From Glaciecola sp947496235 (GTDB lineage Bacteria > Pseudomonadota > Gammaproteobacteria > Enterobacterales > Alteromonadaceae): a DNA stretch of 64,000 nucleotides. Positions 53,653-63,385 of the stretch are shown here, piece by piece; the stretch's first letter is position 1, and every line of letters begins with the position of its first letter. The notes under the pieces are model-generated. The model was given only the letters and a program-made list of their open reading frames with translations, was not told the origin of the DNA and made no database searches. The stretch is taken from assembly GCF_050306235.1 (NCBI RefSeq), contig NZ_JBLWFH010000008.1, positions 62,001 through 126,000 on the forward strand, read 5' to 3'. The translations under genes were made by a program, and so were the position numbers.

Positions 53653-54900
53653 ATGCCTAGATTTCTTATTTTCTTCGTTTTAATGAGCATAAGTTGCCTG
53701 ACGAATGGTAACGAGAAGTTACGAATTGACGGCTTTGCCACCCTAGCATTAACCCACATTGACGATTCAGATGTAAAGTTTAGAGCCTCATTGACCAACA
53801 CTGGCCGCTCTTCTACTAGTTTCTTACCCGATTCTGTAATCGGCGTGCAAGCGCAATATAGCTTCAACGATAAATTTGAAGCTGTTATTCAAGGGTCGTT
53901 TACTGACAAGTCATATCAACATTTGTCAACTTACATCAATATGGCATTTTTGCGCTATCGAGTGAATAACGCCTGGTCTGTTAGAGCGGGTCGACTAAAC
54001 ACCAAGCTCTATATGCTTTCAGAATATCGGGATGCAAATTATGCTTATTTATGGGCTAGACCTCCGATAGAAATGTATGGTGCAGCGACCAGCTCATCTA
54101 AAGTCGATGGCGTTGAAGTGACCTTTGCTGACGATGTTCAAGGTGGGCATATAACTGCGTCGCTCGCATATGGCTATACTCCTGTAAGGATGGACGGTCA
54201 GTCAGGTGAATTTAAATTAGACTTTACTGAGGCTTTGTTTTTAAGTCTGGAGCAACAGTTTCTATATTGGAGATTTAGTTTATCTGCTGCAACGGGTGTT
54301 ATGGACAACTATGAATTTCCAAATTTTGATAGTTTTATAGCAAATCTAAACGCTATTCCTACAGAGTTTTTCCCCCAAGGAAAAATCATTGCAGATTACT
54401 TTGATCCTGAAAACAAGCGAGCAAACTACCTCAGTGTTGGTGCAGCATTTGACGATGGAGAATGGATATTTCAAACAGAACTTGCATTCTATCGTGCAAA
54501 TTGGAGTAGTTTGGCGGATGCTAAATTTGGCTACATATCGCTTGGGAAACATATCCAGAGTTTTACCCCTTACATTATGTTGGCATTCAACGAACCTGAA
54601 GAGGATTATGAGATCTATCCGTTACCAGACGTTTCTCAACTTCCACCGCCTTTAAATTTCGCAATTCCGGCGTTGCTCAATACAACGAATAACTCAACTG
54701 TTAATACTGCTATCGACCAAACTTCAATCGGCTTAGGTCTGCGCTGGGATATGGCAGAAAAGTGGTGTCTTAAAGTGCAAGTGAATCGATATAAAATTGA
54801 TTTTCCTGGTTCAGGATTGTTTGGCAATAACGCAATTCTTGGGCAAACTCAATCCCGAACCACCAATGTATATCATCTTAGTGTGAGTACTGTTTTTTAA
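53653..54900 (+). CDS. Porin-like outer-membrane beta-barrel protein
   Basis: A 415-residue protein with a signal peptide (MPRFLIFFVLMSISCLTNG) and alternating beta strands throughout. Examples are LRIDGFATLALTHID, NKFEAVIQGSF-like FNDKFEAVIQGSFTD and WSVRAGRLNTKLYM. It ends in VYHLSVSTVF with the C-terminal Phe used for barrel insertion. The substrate is unknown. It starts one base after the binding-protein stop and ends four bases before the diguanylate cyclase, so the three form one operon. Confidence 0.8.
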   Translation: MPRFLIFFVLMSISCLTNGNEKLRIDGFATLALTHIDDSDVKFRASLTNTGRSSTSFLPDSVIGVQAQYSFNDKFEAVIQGSFTDKSYQHLSTYINMAFLRYRVNNAWSVRAGRLNTKLYMLSEYRDANYAYLWARPPIEMYGAATSSSKVDGVEVTFADDVQGGHITASLAYGYTPVRMDGQSGEFKLDFTEALFLSLEQQFLYWRFSLSAATGVMDNYEFPNFDSFIANLNAIPTEFFPQGKIIADYFDPENKRANYLSVGAAFDDGEWIFQTELAFYRANWSSLADAKFGYISLGKHIQSFTPYIMLAFNEPEEDYEIYPLPDVSQLPPPLNFAIPALLNTTNNSTVNTAIDQTSIGLGLRWDMAEKWCLKVQVNRYKIDFPGSGLFGNNAILGQTQSRTTNVYHLSVSTVF

Positions 54901-54904
54901 GCTT

Positions 54905-56503
54905 ATGAGAAATTGGAATCAGTTTATCAATGTCCGAATTTCCTTGGTGATAGCGTCACTGAGTATATTGCTGGTGACAGTCACCGCGGTGTTAGGATAT
55001 TACTACAAACTAAATCAGCAGAATTTAGCCAATCGCCATGTAATTGAACAGATAGGAGCAAGTGTCGAGAGGACTGCCGCGATATCAGCATATTTAAATG
55101 ACGAAGATTTGGCGTTAGAAATAGTCAATGGACTTGTGTTAAACGATTTAATCAAAGGGGTAATACTGACAGGCGATGATGATTTACTCGTTAAAACTGG
55201 AGATATTTCGAGCAAAAAAAGTATAGTGGTTGAATTAAATGATCCCTTTAGCCCAGAAATTAACGTAGGCGTGTTACAAATATTCCCCGATGACGCCTTA
55301 ATCGTTAAAAATGCGCGCAAAGATAGCTTTGAAAACGCTGTCCTGTTTACCATTGTAAGTTTGTTTATAGCTGCAAGTGTTGGCGTAGTAGTACATTTGC
55401 AATTAACTTCGCCTTTGCGTCGTCTGACTACCAAATTCGAAAAGCAAAGTGATTTAAGTCCCGAGCGTTTAAAGCCTATTGATATCGCCTATCCAAGACA
55501 AGACGAATTGGGGCAAATGATAAAAGGTATTAATGTCTTAGTTAGTACAGTTCAGGCGCAGTTTTCTACCGAGCAGCAATTGAGGCAACATTATGAAAAA
55601 CTGCAACATCACTTTAAGTTAATTTTCGAACAGGCTAGCGCTGGCATTGGGATTATTGATGGTAACAATAAGTTGATAACAAAAAATCCGGCATTTGAGC
55701 AGCTATGTCCTAGTTTGAAAACCTCGACTGAGTTTTTGTCTATATTCGAAGATAACAGTCACCTGCTATCGCACCTAGAACATTTGCGTCAAAGTCACTC
55801 GAATCAGCAAGTGGCTATAGATCTCTCCTTAATTGTTGATGGTAATACCAGAGTGTTGCATTGCCTATTCGCCAGAATATCAGGCGAGCGTTCAGTGATG
55901 CGAAATAAGCATGATGTGCTTATTGAAGTCATTGCCCACGATATTACAGAGAGAATAGATAGAGAAAAGCGAATAAAATTTGAAGCTGACCATGATTTAT
56001 TAACAGGCCTTAACAATAGACGCGCTTTTCTAAGAAAAATGGCCGAAAGGCTGGATGGACATAAAGCTGGACGACATCAAAATAATTTTGCTTTACTGAT
56101 GATAGATTTAGATAAATTTAAACCTGTGAATGACACCTATGGCCACGAGGCGGGTGATAAAGTTTTACGCCATGTAGGAGAGATTATAACCACTAGTTTT
56201 GAATCCTATAATTCGGTCTGTTGTCGATGGGGTGGGGATGAATTCATAATAGGTTTTGAAATTGCCGCTGATGATGAAAGACTCGCGACCATTTGTAAGC
56301 GCCTTATCCATAACATTAGTCAGCCTTTAACTGTTGCTAGTGAAACTCAAGTAACCATTGGTGCAAGTATTGGCGTGGTGCATAGTGCGGATTTTGATTT
56401 AGACATACAAGGCTTAATGAACGAAGCCGATAAAACCATGTACGAAGTAAAAGAAAAAAGCCGAGGCGATTTCCTGATTGCCAAACCGGACAAATCAGCA
56501 TAG
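54905..56503 (+). CDS. Membrane diguanylate cyclase with HAMP and PAS domains
   Basis: A 532-residue inner-membrane enzyme that makes cyclic di-GMP. Two membrane helices (about 12-34 and 142-162) flank a ~105-residue periplasmic sensor. A HAMP segment (about 162-215), a PAS-like domain (about 235-340) and a GGDEF domain follow. The catalytic motif is intact (CCRWGGDEFIIGF), with HDLLTGLNNRRAF at its start. The inhibitory RxxD site five residues before GGDEF is absent, so product inhibition is not expected. Probably its periplasmic domain reads the state of the binding protein encoded upstream. Confidence 0.92.
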   Translation: MRNWNQFINVRISLVIASLSILLVTVTAVLGYYYKLNQQNLANRHVIEQIGASVERTAAISAYLNDEDLALEIVNGLVLNDLIKGVILTGDDDLLVKTGDISSKKSIVVELNDPFSPEINVGVLQIFPDDALIVKNARKDSFENAVLFTIVSLFIAASVGVVVHLQLTSPLRRLTTKFEKQSDLSPERLKPIDIAYPRQDELGQMIKGINVLVSTVQAQFSTEQQLRQHYEKLQHHFKLIFEQASAGIGIIDGNNKLITKNPAFEQLCPSLKTSTEFLSIFEDNSHLLSHLEHLRQSHSNQQVAIDLSLIVDGNTRVLHCLFARISGERSVMRNKHDVLIEVIAHDITERIDREKRIKFEADHDLLTGLNNRRAFLRKMAERLDGHKAGRHQNNFALLMIDLDKFKPVNDTYGHEAGDKVLRHVGEIITTSFESYNSVCCRWGGDEFIIGFEIAADDERLATICKRLIHNISQPLTVASETQVTIGASIGVVHSADFDLDIQGLMNEADKTMYEVKEKSRGDFLIAKPDKSA

Positions 56504-56534
56504 ACAAATTACTTAAATTACCTGTAATAAAGTA

Positions 56535-56563
56535 TTGCATTGTTCATTTTAAAAGCATATAAT
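56535..56563 (+). promoter_or_regulatory. Strong sigma-70 promoter of rplK-rplA
   Basis: TTGCAT (56535-56540), 17-bp spacer, TATAAT (56558-56563), then TTGCGCCC. A leader of about 80 bases precedes the rplK ATG. This replaces read-through from nusG. Confidence 0.85.
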
Positions 56564-56653
56564 TTGCGCCCTTTTTTATGCGAGGGAAGCCGTTTGAGTA
56601 AGTATTCTCTTTACTTACAAGGCGCTTGACCCATTTAATAGAGAGCAACCATT

Positions 56654-57082
56654 ATGGCGAAGAAAGTTACTGGCTTAATTAAGCTACAAGTAGGTGCGGG
56701 TTCAGCAAACCCAAGCCCACCAGTTGGTCCTGCATTAGGTCAACATGGTGTAAATATCATGGAATTCTGTAAAGCATTCAACGCAAAAACAGAATCATTG
56801 GAGAAAGGCGCTCCAACACCAGTAGTTATTACTGTGTATGAAGATCGTTCTTTTACATTTGAAACAAAAACACCACCTGCATCTTACTTATTGAAGAAAG
56901 CAGCAGGTATTAAGAGTGGTTCAGGCCGTCCTAACACTGAAAAAGTGGGTAAAGTGAATCGTGCGCAATTAGAAGAAATTGCGAAAACGAAAGAGCCTGA
57001 TTTAACAGCAGCCGATATGGATGCCGCAGTACGAACCATCGCTGGTTCTGCGCGTTCAATGGGCTTGAATGTAGAGGACTAA
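56654..57082 (+). CDS. rplK: 50S ribosomal protein L11
   Basis: A 142-residue L11, full length. The N-terminal GAGSANPSPPVGPALGQHGV loop and C-terminal 23S-binding region (GSGRPNTEKVGKV, IAGSARSMGLNVED) are conserved. L11 forms the GTPase-associated centre and is needed for RelA activation. rplA starts four bases after its stop. Confidence 0.98.
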   Translation: MAKKVTGLIKLQVGAGSANPSPPVGPALGQHGVNIMEFCKAFNAKTESLEKGAPTPVVITVYEDRSFTFETKTPPASYLLKKAAGIKSGSGRPNTEKVGKVNRAQLEEIAKTKEPDLTAADMDAAVRTIAGSARSMGLNVED

Positions 57083-57086
57083 GACA

Positions 57087-57779
57087 ATGGCAAAATTATC
57101 TAAGCGTTTACGCGCTATTCGTGAAAAAGTTGATCCGGTAAAAGAGTATCAATTTGATGAAGCCGTTGCTCTTCTAAAAGAATTTGCAACTGCTAAGTTT
57201 CCTGAAAGCATCGATGTTTCAGTAAACCTTGGCATTGATGCTCGTAAATCTGACCAAAACGTTCGTGGTGCAACTGTACTACCAAACGGTACTGGTAAAG
57301 ATGTACGTGTAGCTGTATTTACTCAAGGCGCTAACGCTGAAGCAGCTAAAGAAGCTGGTGCTGATATCGTAGGTATGGAAGATCTTGCTGAGCAAGTGAA
57401 AAAAGGCGAAATGAACTTTGACGTTGTAGTTGCTAGCCCAGACGCAATGCGTGTTGTTGGTCAACTAGGTCAAATCTTAGGTCCACGTGGACTTATGCCA
57501 AACCCTAAAACCGGTACAGTAACGCCAGACGTTGCTACTGCAGTTAAAAATGCAAAAGCTGGTCAGGTTAGATACCGTAACGATAAGAACGGTATCATTC
57601 ACGCTAGCATCGGTAAAATAGCGTTTGAACCGCAACAAATTAAAGAAAATCTTGAAGCGCTTTTAGAAGCATTAAGAAAGGCTAAGCCTTCTTCTGCTAA
57701 AGGTACTTACTTCAAGAAAATTAGCTTAAGCACCACTATGGGTGCTGGTATTTCGGTAGACCAAAGCTCTATCAGCTAA
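57087..57779 (+). CDS. rplA: 50S ribosomal protein L1
   Basis: A 230-residue L1. It has VDVSVNLGIDARKSDQNVRG-like SIDVSVNLGIDARKSDQ, PDAMRVVGQLGQILGPRGLM and PNPKTGTVT, all canonical. L1 binds the 23S L1 stalk and in E. coli represses translation of its own rplKA message. A 276-base gap with a leader structure follows. Confidence 0.98.
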   Translation: MAKLSKRLRAIREKVDPVKEYQFDEAVALLKEFATAKFPESIDVSVNLGIDARKSDQNVRGATVLPNGTGKDVRVAVFTQGANAEAAKEAGADIVGMEDLAEQVKKGEMNFDVVVASPDAMRVVGQLGQILGPRGLMPNPKTGTVTPDVATAVKNAKAGQVRYRNDKNGIIHASIGKIAFEPQQIKENLEALLEALRKAKPSSAKGTYFKKISLSTTMGAGISVDQSSIS

Positions 57780-57835
57780 TACCAAAGCTAACTCTGAAAA
57801 GGCTATGGGTTGGAGTGGATACGCAATATGTATCG

Positions 57836-57930
57836 ACTCCCGTCCAAGACCGCAGGTGTGCGTCAGCTAGAGAGGTCAGAGAACTCTAGCATCCAATGAC
57901 AAACTTAATTGATGCCTGCGCAGACGGTGG
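57836..57930 (+). ncRNA. L10-leader-like regulatory RNA upstream of rplJ
   Basis: CCGTCCAAGACCGCAGGTG (57840-57858) pairs with GCCTGCGCAGACGG (57914-57927) through CCGTC/GACGG and CGCAGG/CCTGCG, with AAGAC bulged between. The same elements occur before rplJ in E. coli, where L10 (with L7/L12) binds this leader to repress translation. The exact ends are approximate. Confidence 0.8.
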
Positions 57931-58055
57931 TTTCAGCTCAGACTCTCTGGGAAATGAACACCGTAGAGCGGTACCAGATTTGTCTGGTATCAATCTGTAA
58001 ACCCTGATGAAAGCTAGTTGTTTAGGTGGACATCAGATTTTAAGAGGTGAACTCA

Positions 58056-58574
58056 GTGGCATTAGGTTTAGCAGCAAAGAAAGAGATCGTCGCGGAAGTG
58101 ACCGATGTAGCATCTCGCGCTCTATCCGTTGCCGTCGCTGAATACCGTGGTATGGAAGTAGGTGAGCTAACCGAACTTCGTGTTAAAGCTCGTGAGCAAG
58201 GCGTTTACTTAAAAGTAATTCGTAACACTCTTGCAAAACGTGCTTTATCAGAAAGTAAGTTTGCTGACTTAGACAGTGCGTTAACTGGACCACTTATTTA
58301 CGGATTTTCACTAGATGCACCTGGTGGTGCAGCGCGTCTTTTCAAAGACTACGTGAAAACCAACAATAAGTTGAAAGTGACAGCGTTATCTATTGGTAGT
58401 GGTTTATTGGGTCCAGACAAACTGGACGCAGTTGCTTCTCTACCAACAAGAGACGAAGCATTGGCGAAACTACTTGCTACCTTCAAAGCACCGGTTGGCA
58501 AGTTCGTTCAGACAATCAACGAAGTACCTACCAAGTTTGTGCGTGTATTGGCAGCGATCAAAGATCAAAAATAG
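58056..58574 (+). CDS. rplJ: 50S ribosomal protein L10
   Basis: A 172-residue L10. It contains KEIVAEVTDVASRALSVAVA, YLKVIRNTLAKRAL and PGGAARLFKDYVK, the rRNA-binding domain, and a C-terminal helix for L7/L12 dimers. The start is the GTG at 58056: it gives the usual (M)ALxL opening and is preceded by AAGAGGTGA. The in-frame GTG at 58047 sits inside that ribosome site. Confidence 0.97.
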   Translation: MALGLAAKKEIVAEVTDVASRALSVAVAEYRGMEVGELTELRVKAREQGVYLKVIRNTLAKRALSESKFADLDSALTGPLIYGFSLDAPGGAARLFKDYVKTNNKLKVTALSIGSGLLGPDKLDAVASLPTRDEALAKLLATFKAPVGKFVQTINEVPTKFVRVLAAIKDQK

Positions 58575-58630
58575 TTTTGGTCTTGGCAATTTTATTGATA
58601 TTTTAACATTATACCCAGGAGTTTAGAGAA

Positions 58631-59005
58631 ATGGCTCTATCCAAAGAAGATATTTTAAACGCAATCGCAGAAATGCCTGTGATGGAATTAGTTGAACTGA
58701 TCGAAGCAGCAGAAGAGAAGTTCGGCGTAGAAGCTACTGCAGCAGTTGCTGTAGCAGCAGGTCCAGCAGCAGCAGCTGAAGCAGCTGAAGAGAAGACAGA
58801 ATTCGACGTAGTTCTTACTTCTTTCGGTGCTAACAAAGTTGCAGTAATCAAAGCTGTACGTGGTGCTACTGGTCTTGGCTTGAAAGAAGCTAAAGAAGTA
58901 GTAGAATCTGCACCTAAGGCAATCAAAGAAGGCGTTGCTAAAGAAGAAGCAGAAGAACTGAAGAAGCAGCTTGAAGAAGCTGGTGCTGAAGTTGAAATTA
59001 AGTAA
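58631..59005 (+). CDS. rplL: 50S ribosomal protein L7/L12
   Basis: A 124-residue stalk protein: N-terminal dimerisation domain (SKEDILNAIAEMPVMELVEL), Ala-rich hinge, and the C-terminal factor-binding domain (EFDVVLTSFGANKVAVIKAV, TGLGLKEAKEVVESAP). Multiple copies per ribosome recruit elongation factors. It is 56 bp after rplJ. An attenuator-like hairpin lies between it and rpoB. Confidence 0.98.
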   Translation: MALSKEDILNAIAEMPVMELVELIEAAEEKFGVEATAAVAVAAGPAAAAEAAEEKTEFDVVLTSFGANKVAVIKAVRGATGLGLKEAKEVVESAPKAIKEGVAKEEAEELKKQLEEAGAEVEIK

Positions 59006-59041
59006 TTAATTGATTTTAATTGCTAGCCTATTATAGGCTTA

Positions 59042-59071
59042 GGCTGATGGTTTTTAACCATCAGCCTTTTT
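59042..59071 (+). terminator. Attenuator between rplL and rpoB
   Basis: GGCTGATGGTT pairs with AACCATCAGCC around TTT and is followed by five Ts. In E. coli a partial terminator sits at the same place and sets the ratio of ribosomal proteins to RNA polymerase. Confidence 0.88.
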
Positions 59072-59282
59072 GCGCTATATCTATTGCAAAAAATTTGCCC
59101 TTTATTTCAATAGATTTTTGCGCGGGGAAAGCGTTAAGTTTTGAATTCTTACAGTTTTATCGGCTGTTTTGGTTTATGCTTGAGCTGGCACCCAAAAAGT
59201 AAAGGGTACAGGAAGTTTGTTACGCATTTATTATTGTCGTTGTGTAGCAGGTCGGGTCTAAAATCAGTCGGCTGAGGAACCC

Positions 59283-62200
59283 ATGGTTTACTCTTATAGT
59301 GAAAAAAAACGTATCCGTAAGGATTTTGGCAAGCGCCCACAGGTATTGGAAATTCCATACCTCCTATCAATACAATTAGATTCATTTAAAAAATTCATTG
59401 ATCAAGATCCTGATGGTCAGTATGGCCTAGAATCAGCATTTAGATCAGTATTTCCAATTAAGAGTTATTCTGGAAGCTCTGAACTTCAGTATGTCTCGTA
59501 TCGATTGGGTGAACCTACGTTTGACGTTAAAGAATGTCAAATCCGTGGTGTAACCTTTTCTGCGCCATTGCGCGTCAAATTAAGATTAGTCTTATTTGAT
59601 AAAGAAGCTGCGCCTGGCACAGTAAAAGATATTAAAGAGCAAGAAGTTTATATGGGTGAAATCCCATTGATGACAGAAAACGGCACTTTTGTTATTAACG
59701 GTACTGAGCGTGTAATCGTTTCTCAGTTACACCGTTCGCCTGGCGTTTTCTTTGATCACGATAAAGGTAAGACTCACAGTTCTGGTAAAGTGCTTTATAA
59801 CGCACGTGTTATTCCTTACCGTGGCTCTTGGTTAGACTTTGAATTCGATCCTAAAGACAACCTATTTGTACGTATAGACCGTCGTAGAAAATTACCTGCG
59901 ACTATCATTTTACGTGCCCTTGAAATGAGCACCGAAGAAATCCTAAATCTTTTCTTCGAAAAAGTATCTGTTCGCATAGACGAAGACAACTTCCTAATGG
60001 ACGTTGTAGCCGATCGTTTACGTGGTGAAACTGCTCAATTCGACATTCTTGATAACGAAGGCAATGTTATCGTAGAAGAAGGCCGAAGAATTTCAGCTCG
60101 TCACACCCGCGCATTGCAAAAAGCAAAAGTATCTGAGTTAGTAGTACCTGCTGAATATTTGGTAGGCAAAGTATTAGCTACTAACCATGTAAACGAAGAT
60201 ACTGGTGAAGTCATTGCAAACGCAAACGACGAGTTAACACTAGAAATTTTAGAAGCGTTGAGAAATGCAGGTATCAATGAATTTGAAACTCTGTACATCA
60301 ATGAACTTGATCACGGGTCGTACATCTCTGACACTATCCGCATTGATCCCTCTAGCAACCGTTTAGAAGCATTGGTAGAAATCTACCGCATGATGCGTCC
60401 TGGTGAACCACCAACAAAAGACGCAGCAGAAAACTTATTTGACAACTTGTTCTTCTCTGACGAGCGTTATGACTTATCAGCTGTAGGTCGCATGAAGTTC
60501 AACCGCCGTTTAGGTCGTCAAGATACCACGGGCGCTGGTACTCTAGATAAAGACGACATAGTTGCGGTAATGCAACAACTCATCACTATTCGTGATGGTA
60601 AAGACGAAGTTGATGATATCGACCACTTAGGTAACCGTCGTATTCGTAGCGTAGGTGAAATGGCTGAAAACCAATTCCGTGTTGGTTTAGTGCGTGTTGA
60701 ACGTGCAGTTAAAGAGCGTTTGTCATTAGGTGATCTTGATAACGTAATGCCACAAGATCTTATTAACGCTAAGCCTATTTCAGCAGCGGTTAAAGAGTTT
60801 TTTGGTTCAAGCCAGTTGTCACAGTTCATGGACCAAAACAACCCGTTATCAGAAGTTACGCACAAACGTCGTATTTCTGCACTAGGCCCAGGCGGTCTAA
60901 CGCGTGAACGTGCGGGATTTGAAGTACGTGACGTACACCCAACGCACTACGGTCGTGTTTGTCCAATTGAAACCCCTGAAGGTCCAAACATCGGTTTGAT
61001 CAACTCTTTGGCAAGTTTCGCGCGAACTAACGATTTTGGTTTCTTAGAAACGCCATACCGTAAGATTGTTGACGGTGTAGTGACTGACGATATCGAATAT
61101 TTATCAGCAATCGAAGAAGGTCAATATGCAATCGCCCAGGCGAACGTTGAACTTGACGCTGAAAGTCGCTTAGTAGAAGACTTGATTCCTTGTCGTCTAC
61201 GTGGTGAAACAACCTTAGTGCAACGTGAAGATATCGCGTTCATGGACGTTTCAGCACAGCAAATCGTATCAATCGCTGCAAGTATTATCCCATTCCTAGA
61301 GCACGATGACGCAAACCGTGCATTGATGGGATCAAACATGCAACGTCAAGCTGTTCCTACATTACGTGCTGATAAGCCGCTTGTAGGTACTGGTATGGAA
61401 AAAACCGTTGCTGTTGACTCAGGTGTTACTGTAGTTGCTAAGCGCGGTGGTATAGTTGATTATGTAGACGCAAGCCGTATCGTTATTAAAGTTAACGAAA
61501 ACGAAATGGTACCTGGTGAAGCGGGTATCGATATCTACAACCTAACTAAGTACACTCGTTCAAACCAGAACACTTGTATTAACCAACGTCCTACTTGTAA
61601 CGTTGGCGAACCAATTGTTGCCGGTGATGTATTAGCAGACGGTCCTTCTACCGATTTAGGTGAGTTAGCACTAGGCCAAAACATGCGCATCGCGTTCATG
61701 CCTTGGAATGGTTATAACTTCGAAGACTCGATTCTAATTTCAGAGCGTGTTGCTCAACAAGATAGATTTACCACTATCCACATTCAAGAACTAAGCTGTA
61801 TCGCTCGTGATACTAAATTAGGTCCTGAAGAAATCAGTTCAGATATCCCTAACGTTGGTGAGTCTGCATTGAGTAAGTTGGATGAATCTGGTGTTGTTTA
61901 TATTGGTGCTGAAGTTAAAGGCGGCGATATCCTTGTAGGTAAAGTTACACCTAAAGGTGAAACTCAGTTAACACCAGAAGAAAAATTATTGAGAGCCATT
62001 TTTGGTGAGAAAGCATCTGATGTTAAAGATACGTCTTTACGTGTACCTAACAGTGTTTCTGGTACTGTAATCGACGTGCAGATCTTTACTCGTGACGGTG
62101 TTGAAAAAGACCAGCGTGCACTAGAAATCGAAGACATGCAGTTACGTCAGGTTAAGAAAGACCTTGGCGATGAATTCGGTATTCTTGCTGATGGTATCTT

Positions 62201-63311
62201 CGCTCGCGCAAGAGATTTGTTAATCAAGTCTGGTATTCCAGATACTAAATTATCTGAAACACCGCGTGAAAAATGGTTCGATATTGTGCTCAAAGATGAA
62301 GATGCACAATCAGACTTAGATCAAGCTGCTGAACAATACAGCGAAATTAAGAACGATTTCGATAAGAAGTTTGAAATCAAGCGTCGCAAGATCACTCAAG
62401 GTGATGACTTAGCGCCTGGCGTTCTTAAGATTGTAAAAGTATATCTAGCAGTTAAACGTAGTATTCAGCCTGGTGATAAAATGGCCGGTCGTCACGGTAA
62501 CAAAGGTGTTATCTCGACAATTCAGCCAGTAGAAGATATGCCACATGATGCTGAAGGAACTCCGGTTGATATCGTACTCAACCCACTAGGTGTACCTTCT
62601 CGTATGAACATTGGTCAGATTCTTGAAACTCACTTAGGTATGGCTGCTCACGGTCTAGGTGTAAAAATTGACCGCATGATTAAAGAAGCCCAAGAAGCAG
62701 CTAAGGTACGTGATTTCTTAAAACAGGTTTATACCTTAGGTGAATCGCGTCAAGAAGTTGATTTAGACAGCTTCAGTGATGACGAAATCATGCGTTTGGC
62801 AGACAACCTTCGTGGTGGTGTGCCAATTGCAACACCTGTATTTGACGGTGCGCGCGAGTCAGAAATCAAAGAGATGTTGAAACTTGCTGACATTCCAGAG
62901 TCAGGACAAATTACCTTGTTTGACGGCCGAACTGGTCGTGCATTCGAGCGTCCTGTTACTGTAGGTTACATGTACATGTTGAAACTTAACCACTTGGTTG
63001 ATGACAAGATGCACGCTCGTTCAACAGGCTCTTACAGCCTTGTTACCCAACAACCACTGGGCGGTAAAGCACAGTTTGGTGGTCAGCGCTTCGGTGAGAT
63101 GGAAGTGTGGGCGCTTGAAGCTTACGGCGCAGCTTACACGCTTCAAGAAATGCTTACAGTTAAGTCTGACGATGTGAACGGCCGTACTAAGATGTATAAG
63201 AACATCGTTGACGGCGACCACAGAATGGAACCTGGCATGCCAGAATCCTTCAACGTATTGTTGAAAGAAATCCGTTCATTGGGTATCAACATCGAGCTTG
63301 AAGAAAACTAA
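59283..63311 (+). CDS. rpoB: RNA polymerase beta subunit
   Basis: A 1342-residue RpoB, the same length as in E. coli. The rifampicin region reads SSQLSQFMDQNNPLSEVTHK then RRISALGPGG, which is wild-type and predicts rifampicin sensitivity. MAGRHGNKGVIS and the C-terminal GGKAQFGGQRFGEMEVWALE are conserved catalytic-centre and RpoC-contact regions. A GAGG ribosome site precedes the ATG. Codon use is that of a highly expressed gene. Confidence 0.99.
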   Translation: MVYSYSEKKRIRKDFGKRPQVLEIPYLLSIQLDSFKKFIDQDPDGQYGLESAFRSVFPIKSYSGSSELQYVSYRLGEPTFDVKECQIRGVTFSAPLRVKLRLVLFDKEAAPGTVKDIKEQEVYMGEIPLMTENGTFVINGTERVIVSQLHRSPGVFFDHDKGKTHSSGKVLYNARVIPYRGSWLDFEFDPKDNLFVRIDRRRKLPATIILRALEMSTEEILNLFFEKVSVRIDEDNFLMDVVADRLRGETAQFDILDNEGNVIVEEGRRISARHTRALQKAKVSELVVPAEYLVGKVLATNHVNEDTGEVIANANDELTLEILEALRNAGINEFETLYINELDHGSYISDTIRIDPSSNRLEALVEIYRMMRPGEPPTKDAAENLFDNLFFSDERYDLSAVGRMKFNRRLGRQDTTGAGTLDKDDIVAVMQQLITIRDGKDEVDDIDHLGNRRIRSVGEMAENQFRVGLVRVERAVKERLSLGDLDNVMPQDLINAKPISAAVKEFFGSSQLSQFMDQNNPLSEVTHKRRISALGPGGLTRERAGFEVRDVHPTHYGRVCPIETPEGPNIGLINSLASFARTNDFGFLETPYRKIVDGVVTDDIEYLSAIEEGQYAIAQANVELDAESRLVEDLIPCRLRGETTLVQREDIAFMDVSAQQIVSIAASIIPFLEHDDANRALMGSNMQRQAVPTLRADKPLVGTGMEKTVAVDSGVTVVAKRGGIVDYVDASRIVIKVNENEMVPGEAGIDIYNLTKYTRSNQNTCINQRPTCNVGEPIVAGDVLADGPSTDLGELALGQNMRIAFMPWNGYNFEDSILISERVAQQDRFTTIHIQELSCIARDTKLGPEEISSDIPNVGESALSKLDESGVVYIGAEVKGGDILVGKVTPKGETQLTPEEKLLRAIFGEKASDVKDTSLRVPNSVSGTVIDVQIFTRDGVEKDQRALEIEDMQLRQVKKDLGDEFGILADGIFARARDLLIKSGIPDTKLSETPREKWFDIVLKDEDAQSDLDQAAEQYSEIKNDFDKKFEIKRRKITQGDDLAPGVLKIVKVYLAVKRSIQPGDKMAGRHGNKGVISTIQPVEDMPHDAEGTPVDIVLNPLGVPSRMNIGQILETHLGMAAHGLGVKIDRMIKEAQEAAKVRDFLKQVYTLGESRQEVDLDSFSDDEIMRLADNLRGGVPIATPVFDGARESEIKEMLKLADIPESGQITLFDGRTGRAFERPVTVGYMYMLKLNHLVDDKMHARSTGSYSLVTQQPLGGKAQFGGQRFGEMEVWALEAYGAAYTLQEMLTVKSDDVNGRTKMYKNIVDGDHRMEPGMPESFNVLLKEIRSLGINIELEEN

Positions 63312-63338
63312 GCAAGCGTTAGCGCTAAATTACAGGTT

Positions 63339-63358
63339 GGCCCGGCATTGGCCGGGTC
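63339..63358 (+). other. Intercistronic hairpin between rpoB and rpoC
   Basis: GGCCCGGC and GCCGGGTC form a GC-rich stem with an ATTG loop and no T-tract. It is more likely an RNA stability or processing element than a terminator, since rpoC follows at once. Confidence 0.55.
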
Positions 63359-63385
63359 GGATTAAAGACTCCGCTGGAGAGAAAT

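Noticed and set aside
58609..58926. A 105-codon minus-strand frame within rplL
   Set aside because: It is the mirror of the Ala-rich, strongly codon-biased rplL sequence; the real gene is on the plus strand.
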